Source of the DNA: an uncultured Acetatifactor sp.
GTDB lineage: Bacteria > Bacillota > Clostridia > Lachnospirales > Lachnospiraceae
Assembly (NCBI GenBank): GCA_934436245.1
Contig: CAKSAM010000043.1
Location: 1-18,429 of the forward strand
Length of the DNA: 18,429 nt
Direction of reading: 5' to 3'
The translations under genes were made by a program, and so were the position numbers. The notes under the pieces were generated by a model, which was given only the letters and a program-made list of their open reading frames with translations, made no database searches and was not told the origin of the DNA. Shown here piece after piece: positions 1 to 7,458 of this stretch (positions within the stretch are counted from its first letter, which is position 1; every line of letters begins with the position of its first letter).

Positions 1-48
1 TTTTGCCGTGGTGTTGTTTTCCTTCAGTTTGAAGATTTTTTCTAACAT
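1..48 (-). CDS. NCS2-family purine (xanthine/guanine/hypoxanthine) permease, N-terminal fragment
   Basis: Only the first 16 codons lie in the window; they read MLEKIFKLKENNTTAK. This resembles the N-terminus of AdeP/PbuG-type NCS2 permeases, which start with a short charged stretch (L-x-K-x-F-K-L-K-x-N-x-T) before the first membrane helix. An AGGAGGG ribosome binding site sits a few bases upstream of the ATG, at 53-59. The gene is the next one after the amidohydrolase on the same strand, 68 bp away with no strong terminator between, so it probably ends the salvage operon and would import the bases that the upstream enzymes handle. The rest of the gene is outside the window, so the family call rests on the N-terminus and context only. 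Confidence 0.6.
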   Translation of the reverse strand, partial: MLEKIFKLKENNTTAK

Positions 49-116
49 CTTTTCCCTCCTAAGTATTCTGGGAGCCGCACGGGGAACTCCGTTTCTATGT
101 CTACTGAGTGGTTTGC

Positions 117-1421
117 TTACTCAGTCAACAGTCTCTTTACGATTTTCCCACATTTAGCGTAGATACGTTCCGGATCCTCTCCCACATTGAATTCTCCGTT
201 ACGGTACAGGATCTTGCCGCCGATCATGGTCATGCAGACATTGGATTTGCTGCCGCTGTATACCAGATTCTTGGGAATATTGTGGATAGGCTGCATATTG
301 GGCTGGTGCAGATCGATCATGATCAGGTCTGCATACTTTCCCTTGGCCAGCACATCCGCACGGTTCAGGCGCATTGCCTTGGCACCGTTTACCGTTGCCA
401 TCTTCAATACTTCCATGGCATCCATGCTGGCAGCATCCTTCTCTAACAGCTTGCTTAAGCCGGTGACTAAGAACATCTCACGGAACATATCCAGACAGTT
501 GTTGCTGGCAGGTCCGTCGGTTCCGATTGCCACCGGGATCTTATGACGCACATAATCGGCAATAGGTGCGATGCCGCTGGCTAACTTCGTATTGGATCCG
601 GGGTTGGTGATCACATACATACGATGTCTGCGGAAGACATCCAGATCCTGCTCCGTTACATGGACACAGTGAAAACCACCTCCGCCATAATCAAACATTC
701 CCAGAGAGTCTAAGAACATAGGCGGCGTCATGCCATAGCGTGCCTTACACTCTTCCACTTCCTTTTCTGTCTCAGAGATATGGGCATATACCGGGGTCCG
801 GTAATGATGTGCCATTTCCGATACCTTCCAGAGCAATTCCTTGGAACAGGTATATTCCGCATGGAACCCCAGCTGATAACTGATCAGGGAGTTTTTCTTA
901 TTCCATTTCAGGAATTCCTCTTCCACCTGCTTCGGAGAAGAACTGAAATTGTTCAGTCCCGATACCAGAACGCAACGCATCCCGGTGTCCAGACAGGCTT
1001 CAGCAATGGTATCCGGAGTCAGATACATATCAAAAATAGATGTCACACCGGAAGTCAGATATTCCAATACCGCCAGTCTGGTCAGTTCATAGATATCCTC
1101 TCCGGTCAGTTTTGCCTCTAACGGGAATACCTGCTTGTTCAGCCACTGGTCTAAGGGCATGTCATCCGCCATGGAACGTAAGAATGTCATGCCGGAATGG
1201 GTATGTGCATTCTTAAATCCGGGCATCAGAAGGTTGCCTTTACAATCCAGTTCGATATCCCAGGCAATTCTGGGGAACTGGGTTCTGTCCCATTCTTCCG
1301 CCAGTTCTTTCTGTTCCGCTATATAAGCGATTTTGTCATTTTTTACCCATACTTCACCATAGAAGACTTCTCTGCCGGGCTCCATGGTGAGAATTCGTGC
1401 ATTATATAATCTGATATTCAT
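117..1421 (-). CDS. Amidohydrolase of the MTA/SAH deaminase (TrzA/AtzA/SsnA) family
   Basis: This 434-residue metal-dependent hydrolase has the family's full ligand set: NAHTH (His73, His75) after a small N-terminal beta domain, GFHAEY (His187), YAHISETE (His214, Glu217) and GTDGPASNN (Asp302). The run after the first motif, SGMTFLRSMADDMPLDQWL, is typical of 5'-methylthioadenosine/S-adenosylhomocysteine deaminases and related enzymes that deaminate or dechlorinate amino-substituted purines, pyrimidines and triazines. The start overlaps the cytidine deaminase stop as ATGA, with GGAGG just upstream, so translation is probably coupled. With PNP, CDA and a purine permease beside it, a nucleoside or base deaminase role is likely. 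Sequence alone does not settle the substrate: MTA, SAH, adenosine, guanine or another base are possible. Confidence 0.85.
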   Translation of the reverse strand: MNIRLYNARILTMEPGREVFYGEVWVKNDKIAYIAEQKELAEEWDRTQFPRIAWDIELDCKGNLLMPGFKNAHTHSGMTFLRSMADDMPLDQWLNKQVFPLEAKLTGEDIYELTRLAVLEYLTSGVTSIFDMYLTPDTIAEACLDTGMRCVLVSGLNNFSSSPKQVEEEFLKWNKKNSLISYQLGFHAEYTCSKELLWKVSEMAHHYRTPVYAHISETEKEVEECKARYGMTPPMFLDSLGMFDYGGGGFHCVHVTEQDLDVFRRHRMYVITNPGSNTKLASGIAPIADYVRHKIPVAIGTDGPASNNCLDMFREMFLVTGLSKLLEKDAASMDAMEVLKMATVNGAKAMRLNRADVLAKGKYADLIMIDLHQPNMQPIHNIPKNLVYSGSKSNVCMTMIGGKILYRNGEFNVGEDPERIYAKCGKIVKRLLTE

Positions 1422-1846
1422 CTGATTGCATCTCCTCCAAATCCAAAGGGAAGTAGTTCTTTTAATGTGTAGCTTTGATAATCCTGTTCGTTTTTTACCA
1501 CATAGATCACAAAATCATCCGTGCAAAATTCCTGCATCACCTGTCTACAGATACCACAGGGATAGGCATATTCCACGGGATCCTCTCCCGCAGTTCCACC
1601 GGCAATGGCGATAGCGGTAAACGTCCGCTCTCCTTCACTGACAGCCTTGAAAAAGGCAGTGCGCTCCGCACAGTTGGTGGCTCCATAGGAAGCATTTTCA
1701 ATATTGCCGCCCAGATATCTGTGTCCGTCCACAGCAAGCAGTGCTGCTCCCACCGTATAGCCGGAATAAGGAGCATAAGCCAGCTTTCTGGCTTCTAATG
1801 CCAGTCTCACCAGTTCTGTTTCTTCTGTCTCTGAGATCAAGATCAT
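1418..1846 (-). CDS. cdd: Cytidine deaminase
   Basis: This 142-residue protein is the usual length for the homotetrameric zinc cytidine deaminase, which converts cytidine and deoxycytidine to uridine and deoxyuridine in the cytosol. The zinc site is complete: C59-A-E61, with Glu61 as the proton shuttle, and P96-C97-G-I-C100. The N-terminal APYSGYTVGAALL and GGNIENASYGATNCAER stretches are the nucleoside-binding signature. An AAGGAG site lies about 7 bases before the ATG. The gene starts 20 bp after the pnp stop and overlaps the amidohydrolase by 4 bp, so the three form one transcript. Confidence 0.95.
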   Translation of the reverse strand: MILISETEETELVRLALEARKLAYAPYSGYTVGAALLAVDGHRYLGGNIENASYGATNCAERTAFFKAVSEGERTFTAIAIAGGTAGEDPVEYAYPCGICRQVMQEFCTDDFVIYVVKNEQDYQSYTLKELLPFGFGGDAIR

Positions 1847-1866
1847 CCTTATCTCCTTTTGCCTGT

Positions 1867-2691
1867 CTATACAAATCTCTTCACGGATTCCGTTACCAGC
1901 TTCTTGAATCTGGGTGCCGCCATATCCGCAGCTTCCTGCACTTCTTCATGGTTCAGGGGCTGATCCGTCATTCCGGCCGCCAGATTGCTGATACAGGAAA
2001 TGCCGCAGATACGCATTCCCATGTGATTGGCTGCAATCGCCTCCACTACAGTACTCATACCTACCGCATCACATCCAAGTGTCCGGAGCATGCGGATCTC
2101 TGCCGGAGATTCAAAAGAAGGTCCGGTCAGCTGGGTGTAAATACCCTCCTGCAGATAGATGTCATTCTCCTTCGCGGTCTCGCGGATGATCTGCTGTAAA
2201 TCCTTGTCATAGACATGGCTCATATCCGGGAAACGCAGTCCCAGCTCGTCGATATTGGCACCGATCAGAGGATTGGGTGCAAATACGGAAATGTGATCTC
2301 TGATCAGCATCAGATCACCGGCATGAAAAGAAGTGTTCACGCCGCCTGCCGCATTGGTCAGAAATAAGATCTCCGCTCCCAATAATTTCATCAGTCTGGT
2401 GGGCAATACCACATCCGTCACATCATAACCTTCGTAGTAATGCACTCTTCCCTTCATGCAGACTACCGGGATCTCATCGAGATAACCAAAGATAAACTTC
2501 CCTGCATGTCCGGGTACGGTGGACACGGGGAATCCCTCAATCTCCGCATAAGGGATTTCCGTCTCCACATGGATCTGCTCTGCATAATCACCCAGACCGG
2601 ATCCCAGCACTATTGCCACTTTAGGAACAAAATCCGTTTTTTTTCTGACACATTCATAGCAGTTCTGTAATTTCGCATATACCTGATTCAT
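1867..2691 (-). CDS. punA: Purine nucleoside phosphorylase, trimeric class (PNP family I)
   Basis: The 274-residue protein catalyses phosphorolysis of purine (deoxy)nucleosides to the base and (deoxy)ribose-1-phosphate. Motifs in order: phosphate-binding GSGLG at 30-34, PGHAGKF with His62, GRVHYYEGY at 81-89, TNAAGGVN at 112-119, and GPSFESPAEIR with Glu198, the base-contacting glutamate. MS at 212-213 and SNLAAG with Asn236 match the inosine/guanosine-specific low-molecular-mass class. GGAGG lies 6 bases before the ATG. It is the first gene of the salvage operon, downstream of a good promoter at 2779-2807. The gene is called punA, pnp or deoD in different genomes. Confidence 0.95.
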   Translation of the reverse strand: MNQVYAKLQNCYECVRKKTDFVPKVAIVLGSGLGDYAEQIHVETEIPYAEIEGFPVSTVPGHAGKFIFGYLDEIPVVCMKGRVHYYEGYDVTDVVLPTRLMKLLGAEILFLTNAAGGVNTSFHAGDLMLIRDHISVFAPNPLIGANIDELGLRFPDMSHVYDKDLQQIIRETAKENDIYLQEGIYTQLTGPSFESPAEIRMLRTLGCDAVGMSTVVEAIAANHMGMRICGISCISNLAAGMTDQPLNHEEVQEAADMAAPRFKKLVTESVKRFV

Positions 2692-2735
2692 CTATGACCT
2701 CCGCTCTTTGTATTTTTCATGCAATTTAAGAAATA

Positions 2736-2757
2736 TTCTTCCGGTTTTCCAGAAAAA
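2736..2757 (-). promoter_or_regulatory. Hairpin in the 5' leader of the pnp operon
   Basis: On the minus strand a 9-bp stem, including three G-U pairs, closes an AAAA loop (arms 2749-2757 and 2736-2744). It lies between the predicted start of transcription near 2772 and the pnp ribosome binding site at 2698-2702. No U-run follows it, so it is not an intrinsic terminator. It may stabilise the mRNA or bind a regulator; nothing more specific can be read. Confidence 0.4.
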
Positions 2758-2778
2758 TGAAGCATTCTTAACAAAAGT

Positions 2779-2807
2779 ATTATACAAAATGAGAGAAAAA
2801 AAAGCAA
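2779..2807 (-). promoter_or_regulatory. Sigma-A promoter for the pnp-cdd-amidohydrolase operon
   Basis: On the minus strand TTGCTT (2802-2807), a 17-bp spacer and a perfect TATAAT (2779-2784). The predicted start, near 2772, leaves a leader of about 80 nt before the pnp ATG. Confidence 0.75.
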
Positions 2808-2897
2808 CGGCAACCAGAATCCCATCCCCCTCATTCCATAGAAAATCTACTTTGTCTGCAAGCAGGCACGCGGACTTTCCAGAGGGGAATTATCGGA

Positions 2898-4379
2898 TCA
2901 TATAATAATGCAGACCATTCCACCATTGCTGTCATTCACGATTTTCTGCATGGTATCCTGAAGCTTTATCTGACTTTCTTCTCCAATAGAAGCAACCTTT
3001 GTTGTAATTCCGTCATCTACCAGCTGCTCCACTGTTTTTCCAAAGATATTCGTCTCCCAGATTCCCTGTTCTTCCCCTGTCTGATCGATATAATGAATTA
3101 AATCTTCCGCCTGCTGTTGTGTCCCCACGATCGGTGCGATCTCAGTCTCAATATTCGCCCGGATCATATGGATGGAAGGACTGCTCGCCTTGATCTTTAC
3201 GCCAAACTTATTGCCGTGACGTATCATTTCAGGTTTTTCCAGTGTAATATCCTCTCTGTCAGGAGTTACAACTCCATACCCCTTGATTTTTACCATTGCC
3301 AGAGCATCCTGTACCTTGGTGTACTCCCTCTTCATTGCAGCAAGTTCTTTCAGTCTGTTTAACAGCTGATATTCGTCCTCTACACTTTCTTCCAGCATTC
3401 CGGAAAGCATTTCATAATAATACCTGTCATCAATGCTTACCTGTACGGGCACGATTCCATTTTGTAATTGAACCGGTTCCATTTTACAGTTACTAATGTA
3501 CTCCCCCTGCAATTCTACCGGGTGTTCCACCACATCACGGATCTTGTCATATGCATTCATTAATTCCCGGATCTGTTTCAGCAGATCCTGCTTTATCTCA
3601 TGGTCTGAAGGAAGCATATCCATCCACCTGGGGAAATAAAATTCTACAGCTGTCAGCGGAAATTCATATAGAATTCTTTCGAGAATTCTATGAATATCTT
3701 CTTTTTTTAACTGTGCACAATTCACCGGCATTGCAGCAACATCATACTTATCCGTGATTTCCAAAACAGCCTGCTTTGCCTCATCAGAATAGGGCTTCTG
3801 GCTGTTTACCAGTACCAAAAATGGCTTTCCCGATTTTTTCAGAGCCAGAATCGTCTTTTCTTCTGCCCCCAGATAATTACTTCTGGGAAGTTCACCGATA
3901 CTCCCATCTGTTGTGATCACCAGACCAATAGTGGAATGATCCTTCATGACCTTATCTGTTCCGGTTTCTGCTGCCTGTGTGAACGGAATTTCTTCTTCTG
4001 ACCATGGTGTTTTCACCATACGTTCCGTATCTTCCTCCATATGCCCCGTTGCTCCGTCAATCATGTATCCCACACAATCAATCAGCCTCACTGACACTTC
4101 AATATCATCCTTCAGCCTCACTTTTGCAGCCTCATTGGGAATAAACTTCGGTTCAGTGGTAGTAATGGTCCTGCCGCCCGCACTCTGCGGCAGTTCATCC
4201 TGTGCCCGCATTTTTGCATTTTCATCCTCCATATAGGGAAGCACCATTTCATCCATAAAACGTTTGATAAATGTGGACTTTCCTGTTCTCACCGGACCAA
4301 GTACACCTATGTAAATTTCTCCTCCTGTCCTTTGTTGTATATCCCGATACAGATCATATGTGTTCACAGCATAATCCAT
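2898..4379 (-). CDS. spoIVA: Stage IV sporulation protein A, spore-coat basement-layer ATPase
   Basis: The 493-residue protein is almost the same length as Bacillus SpoIVA. It is made in the mother cell, polymerises on the forespore surface using ATP, and anchors the coat. The N-terminal TRAFAC-type P-loop domain shows GPVRTGKST at 28-36, then GGRTITTTEPKFIPN at 68-82, the threonine-rich sensor region needed for ATP hydrolysis, and a DCVGY motif at 101-105 in the DxxG position. The long middle and C-terminal region ends in IVNDSNGGMVCIII, the conserved hydrophobic tail needed for forespore targeting. An AGGAGGTG site lies close upstream of the ATG. It stands alone, with a sigma-E-like promoter. 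It marks the host as an endospore former. Confidence 0.97.
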   Translation of the reverse strand: MDYAVNTYDLYRDIQQRTGGEIYIGVLGPVRTGKSTFIKRFMDEMVLPYMEDENAKMRAQDELPQSAGGRTITTTEPKFIPNEAAKVRLKDDIEVSVRLIDCVGYMIDGATGHMEEDTERMVKTPWSEEEIPFTQAAETGTDKVMKDHSTIGLVITTDGSIGELPRSNYLGAEEKTILALKKSGKPFLVLVNSQKPYSDEAKQAVLEITDKYDVAAMPVNCAQLKKEDIHRILERILYEFPLTAVEFYFPRWMDMLPSDHEIKQDLLKQIRELMNAYDKIRDVVEHPVELQGEYISNCKMEPVQLQNGIVPVQVSIDDRYYYEMLSGMLEESVEDEYQLLNRLKELAAMKREYTKVQDALAMVKIKGYGVVTPDREDITLEKPEMIRHGNKFGVKIKASSPSIHMIRANIETEIAPIVGTQQQAEDLIHYIDQTGEEQGIWETNIFGKTVEQLVDDGITTKVASIGEESQIKLQDTMQKIVNDSNGGMVCIII

Positions 4380-4405
4380 AAAACACCTCCTGCAATTGCT
4401 GTTAC

Positions 4406-4435
4406 ATGTATATGCAGAACGGATACGATTATGAA
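4406..4435 (-). promoter_or_regulatory. Candidate sigma-E (mother-cell) promoter of spoIVA
   Basis: On the minus strand CATATACAT (4406-4414) resembles the sigma-E -10 element (CATACA-T), and TTCATAAT (4428-4435) lies 13 bp upstream at the -35 position. The distance to the spoIVA ATG is about 27 bp. Sigma-E control of spoIVA is established in Bacillus; the site itself is judged by eye here. Confidence 0.45.
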
Positions 4436-4460
4436 TTTAACCGGAAACTCAGAGAACTAT

Positions 4461-5306
4461 CTAATATTCCTCAGCAATATCGATTTCTTCCTGCTCGACA
4501 GCAGTCGTTTCCACAGAATAAGGTGTTCTGTGCAGATATGCCAGCCAGTAACCGCATCCCACAATGCCTGCACCGCCCACAATATTTCCAAGGGTAATGG
4601 GAAGTAATGCCTTCACCAGAAAATTAAACCAGCTCAGGCTCTCCGCCGTAATTCCATAGACCTGTGCGGTCAACAGTCCACACACACCAAAATACATATC
4701 AGCAATACTGTGTTCAAATCCACATAATACAAAAAGCATGACCGGCCAATAGCTGGTCAGAAGTTTGCCGGATACACGCTTTGCTGCAAAGGACATCCAT
4801 ACAGCAATACACACCAGAATATTACATAGAATGCCTCGTACAAAAGCCTCTCCCACGCTTAAATCTGTCCGGCTTGCCGCTGCGTTCACGATTGCCTGCG
4901 ACAGCTGCTCTCCAAAGAGATCCGGTGTACGTCCCACTACAACAAGTACTGCCACAAAAGCTGCACCGATAAAATTACCGATATAAACAAACAGCCAGTT
5001 CTTTAACATTTTCCATACTGATATTTTCTTTTCCAATACAGCCAGAATGATCAGATTGTTACCGGTGAAAAGCTCACTGCCGGCTACCAGCACCATGGCC
5101 ATGCCAGCCGGGAACACTGCCGCCCCCACCAGTTTCGCCACCGATGCGATACCTATGCTGCTGGATGCCGTAGTGGAGGCAATTCCGGCAAATCCGATAA
5201 ACATACCGGCAAAAAATCCAAGCAGAATCATTTTAAAAACTGACAGATTTACTTTATGAATTCCGACCTCTATATAGTTTCTGGCGATTTCTAAAGGTGA
5301 ATGCAT
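4461..5306 (-). CDS. Formate/nitrite transporter (FNT) family channel
   Basis: The 281-residue protein fits the FNT channels (FocA, NirC, HSC), which form aquaporin-like pentamers with six membrane helices per subunit and pass formate, nitrite or hydrosulfide. The signature VAGSELFTGNN is at 74-84, the second motif NFLVKALLPITLGNIVGG at 228-245, and the central pore histidine is in CGFEHSIADMYF (His199). Six hydrophobic helices can be placed between residues 24 and 257. The short C-terminus is acidic (EQEEIDIAEEY). It starts with MHSP after an AGGAGG site. In a fermentative anaerobe formate export is the likely job, but the substrate is not decided by the sequence. It appears monocistronic, divergent from tyrA. 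Confidence 0.9.
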   Translation of the reverse strand: MHSPLEIARNYIEVGIHKVNLSVFKMILLGFFAGMFIGFAGIASTTASSSIGIASVAKLVGAAVFPAGMAMVLVAGSELFTGNNLIILAVLEKKISVWKMLKNWLFVYIGNFIGAAFVAVLVVVGRTPDLFGEQLSQAIVNAAASRTDLSVGEAFVRGILCNILVCIAVWMSFAAKRVSGKLLTSYWPVMLFVLCGFEHSIADMYFGVCGLLTAQVYGITAESLSWFNFLVKALLPITLGNIVGGAGIVGCGYWLAYLHRTPYSVETTAVEQEEIDIAEEY

Positions 5307-5322
5307 CTCTTTTCCTCCTCTT

Positions 5323-5340
5323 GTCCATCGTTCGATGGAC
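5323..5340. promoter_or_regulatory. Near-perfect palindrome in the FNT-channel leader
   Basis: GTCCATCG and CGATGGAC form perfect 8-bp arms around 2 bases, ending a few bases before the ribosome binding site of the FNT gene. As RNA it is a compact hairpin that can also close as a 7-bp stem with a GAAC loop; as DNA it could be an operator. There is no U-run on either side. Confidence 0.5.
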
Positions 5341-5431
5341 CTTTGATACTATTTACATGACTCTGAACAGTTACATCTTGCCATATTTACTACACTCTTG
5401 CAAGTAAATCCGAAAAGAATCTCTCACTCTC

Positions 5432-5460
5432 TTGATTTTCGCACGTTAATTTGCTATAGT
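5432..5460 (+). promoter_or_regulatory. Sigma-A promoter of tyrA
   Basis: TTGATT (5432-5437), a 17-bp spacer and TATAGT (5455-5460). Transcription should start near 5467, leaving a leader of about 30 nt, too short for a T-box or riboswitch. Confidence 0.75.
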
Positions 5461-5496
5461 GTTTGAAGAGCAAATTACAGAATCGAGGAAATATAC

Positions 5497-6597
5497 ATGA
5501 GTACTCTTACGTTTGGTTTTATCGGTCTGGGTCTGATCGGTGGTTCCATTGCCCGTGCGATTCGACAGAATCTCCCCCAGTCCCGGATCATTGCATACGA
5601 TATTAACGAAGAAACTCTGCAAGAGGCTTCCGGATGCGGTGTAGTCAATGTGATCACCACCAGAATTGATGCGTCCTTCTCCGCCTGCGACTATCTCTTT
5701 CTCTGTGCTCCGGTGCAAAAAAATGATGAGAACCTTTCCGCTGTAAAAGAAATTCTCTCCCCAAAGACTCTTCTCTCCGATGTGGGAAGTGTTAAAAGCG
5801 AGATCCACAGGGAAATCAAAAAGGCCGGTCTGGAAGAACAGTTTATCGGTGGGCATCCCATGGCTGGAAGTGACCGTGTGGGCTTTATCAATTCCAAAGC
5901 CGTGCTTTTAGAAAATGCTTACTATATTCTCACGCCTACAGCTGCCGTTCCGGAAAATAAAGTCACGGATTACAAAAATCTGGTGCAGCAGTTAGGGGCT
6001 ATCCCTCTGATTCTGGATCCCTCACAGCATGATTACGTCACTGCCGCTGTCAGTCACCTGCCTCATATCATTGCCGCTTCTCTGGTAAATCTGGTCAGGG
6101 ATAACGATTCTGCCGACGGCTTGATGAAAATGATTGCTGCCGGAGGTTTTAAAGATATTACCCGGATTGCATCTTCTTCTGCTGCTGTATGGCAGCAGAT
6201 CTGTCTGACCAATACAGAAAACATATCGGCTCTTTTATCTTCCTATATTGCATCCCTTCAGGGAATTCAAAGGGATTTGGATGCCCATAGCAGCAATGAA
6301 CTGTACCAGTTGTTTGACAGTGCACGGATTTATCGTGACTCCTTTATCAATACCGCCAGTGGCCCATTAAAGAGCTCCTACGCCATTACCATTGATATTG
6401 CTGATGAGCCCGGTGAAATTGCTGCGGTTGCAACGATTCTTGCCCTGAAAAATATCAGTATCAAAAACATAGGTATTGTCCACAACAGAGAATACGAAGG
6501 TGGTGTGCTCCGCATTGAATTCTACCAGGAAGAAGCCATTGAGAAATCCACGAAAATCCTTTGCGAAAAAGGCTATATCCTGCATGACAAAAAATAG
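5497..6597 (+). CDS. tyrA: Prephenate dehydrogenase with C-terminal ACT domain
   Basis: The 366-residue enzyme oxidatively decarboxylates prephenate to 4-hydroxyphenylpyruvate, the committed step to tyrosine. A Rossmann NAD(P) fold opens with GFIGLGLIGGS (7-17). The prephenate-binding residues are in GGHPMAGSDRVGF (His120) and AAVSHLPH (His187), and GFKDITRIA (217-225) is the conserved motif of the helical dimerisation domain. Residues 295-366 form an ACT domain (ITIDIADEPGEIAAV...GGVLRIEF), the usual site of allosteric feedback by an aromatic amino acid. GAGGAA lies about 6 bases before the ATG. It is the only plus-strand gene here and is transcribed alone, from its own promoter to the terminator at 6614-6645. 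Confidence 0.95.
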   Translation: MSTLTFGFIGLGLIGGSIARAIRQNLPQSRIIAYDINEETLQEASGCGVVNVITTRIDASFSACDYLFLCAPVQKNDENLSAVKEILSPKTLLSDVGSVKSEIHREIKKAGLEEQFIGGHPMAGSDRVGFINSKAVLLENAYYILTPTAAVPENKVTDYKNLVQQLGAIPLILDPSQHDYVTAAVSHLPHIIAASLVNLVRDNDSADGLMKMIAAGGFKDITRIASSSAAVWQQICLTNTENISALLSSYIASLQGIQRDLDAHSSNELYQLFDSARIYRDSFINTASGPLKSSYAITIDIADEPGEIAAVATILALKNISIKNIGIVHNREYEGGVLRIEFYQEEAIEKSTKILCEKGYILHDKK

Positions 6598-6613
6598 ACA
6601 TTCGTTTAAAGAT

Positions 6614-6645
6614 AAAAAAGAGGTCACGAAAGTGATCTCTTTTTC
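6614..6645. terminator. Bidirectional intrinsic terminator between tyrA and the VanZ-like gene
   Basis: A 12-bp stem (6616-6627 with 6632-6643) closes a GAAA loop on the plus strand and a TTTC loop on the minus strand, with a T-run on each side. It lies about 20 bp after tyrA and can end transcription from both directions. The minus-strand stop codon of the VanZ-like gene (6624-6626) lies inside the stem. Confidence 0.85.
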
Positions 6646-7139
6646 TGTCGGTTCCTCAATACCAGTCTCTCAATCCACACACATAAAAGCATTCCAAAAG
6701 CACCGCCACAGGTATCCAACACCACATCCGCAAAACATCCATAGCGTCCCGGAATAAACAACTGATGAAACTCATCTGCTCCTGCAGAAACAAATACCCA
6801 TGCAGCAATCAGAAGATACAGGCGGCATCCTCTCTTCTTCCATGGTCTCCACATTCCATACAGCAGGATTCCCATGCATGCATATTCCGAAAAATGCGCC
6901 AGTTTTCGAATCGGATGTTCAAAATATGCTGCCATGCTGTCAATTACATTTTGCGTCCAGTGCTCTCCCGAAATGGCGTTTAGCAATTCTACACACCTTT
7001 CTGAAATCATGGAACTCAGGGATCCGGATTCCTCACCGTCCTGTCCGGAAAAAGCAAAAATGAGCAGATATAACAGTACAAGTAAAATAGCAGCCACCAT
7101 ACTGACTGCTATTTTACGCTTATTCTTTTTCATCATCAT
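6624..7139 (-). CDS. VanZ-like family membrane protein
   Basis: This is a small membrane protein of about 171 residues. Family hallmarks are the first helix followed by FAFSGQDGEESGSLS, then KLAHFSEYACMGILLY, and DEFHQLFIPGRYGCFADVVLDTCGG before the last helix. About four hydrophobic segments are visible. VanZ from enterococci gives low-level teicoplanin resistance, but most homologues in Clostridia have no known function. I chose the start among three consecutive ATG codons (7133-7139) because the longer open frame to 7211 would lie deep inside the PilZ gene. The chosen start still overlaps the PilZ stop by about 20 bp. No strong ribosome binding site is seen, which suggests coupling to PilZ translation. 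The last codons are inside a terminator stem. Confidence 0.85.
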   Translation of the reverse strand: MMMKKNKRKIAVSMVAAILLVLLYLLIFAFSGQDGEESGSLSSMISERCVELLNAISGEHWTQNVIDSMAAYFEHPIRKLAHFSEYACMGILLYGMWRPWKKRGCRLYLLIAAWVFVSAGADEFHQLFIPGRYGCFADVVLDTCGGAFGMLLCVWIERLVLRNRQKKRSLS

Positions 7140-7458
7140 TGATGGCCTGATATACCCGGATTCTTGCCGCATCACTTTCCGACATGCCGATAAACACGGC
7201 ACCATAGGCATAGGTATCTTCCTTCATCTCGATCCGGACGATCTGTAAGAAAGCATGCAGCACTTCATGCGTCCAAATCCTCAGCTTCGATTCATACACT
7301 GCACCGATACTTAACACTTCCTTGCACAAAAATCCCACTCCGTTGGGAGATACATCTACGATGTCAATGCTGACTTCCTGCATATCCCCCTGATCCAGAC
7401 GCTTCACCATCAGGGTGGAATTCATTTCTGTACGCTTGCTTCGTCTTCTTTCTTCCAT
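7120..7458 (-). CDS. PilZ-domain protein (probable cyclic-di-GMP receptor)
   Basis: This 112-residue protein is a single PilZ domain. It carries both cyclic-di-GMP contact motifs: RxxxR near the N-terminus (Arg5-Arg9 in ERRRSKR) and D-x-S-x-x-G at 35-40 (DVSPNG), followed by beta strands. It has no membrane segment or second domain, so it would act as a small soluble adaptor whose partner is unknown. AAGGAG lies 7 bases before the ATG. The start overlaps the queA stop by one base (TAATG), so it is part of the M18-queA-PilZ-VanZ operon. Binding is inferred from motifs, not shown. Confidence 0.85.
   Translation of the reverse strand: MEERRRSKRTEMNSTLMVKRLDQGDMQEVSIDIVDVSPNGVGFLCKEVLSIGAVYESKLRIWTHEVLHAFLQIVRIEMKEDTYAYGAVFIGMSESDAARIRVYQAINDDEKE

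Noticed and set aside
2692..2778. Purine riboswitch ahead of pnp
   Set aside because: The leader is about 80 nt with a single hairpin and lacks the three-stem junction and loop motifs of purine riboswitches.
2826..2895. Terminator after spoIVA
   Set aside because: CCCCTC and GAGGGG can pair, but the loop is over 40 nt, and the smaller stem within it has a mismatch on the minus strand and no U-run.
7140..7211. 24-residue N-terminal extension of the VanZ-like protein
   Set aside because: It would lie fully inside the PilZ gene, with no ribosome binding site, and does not match the usual VanZ start, which begins just before the first membrane helix.
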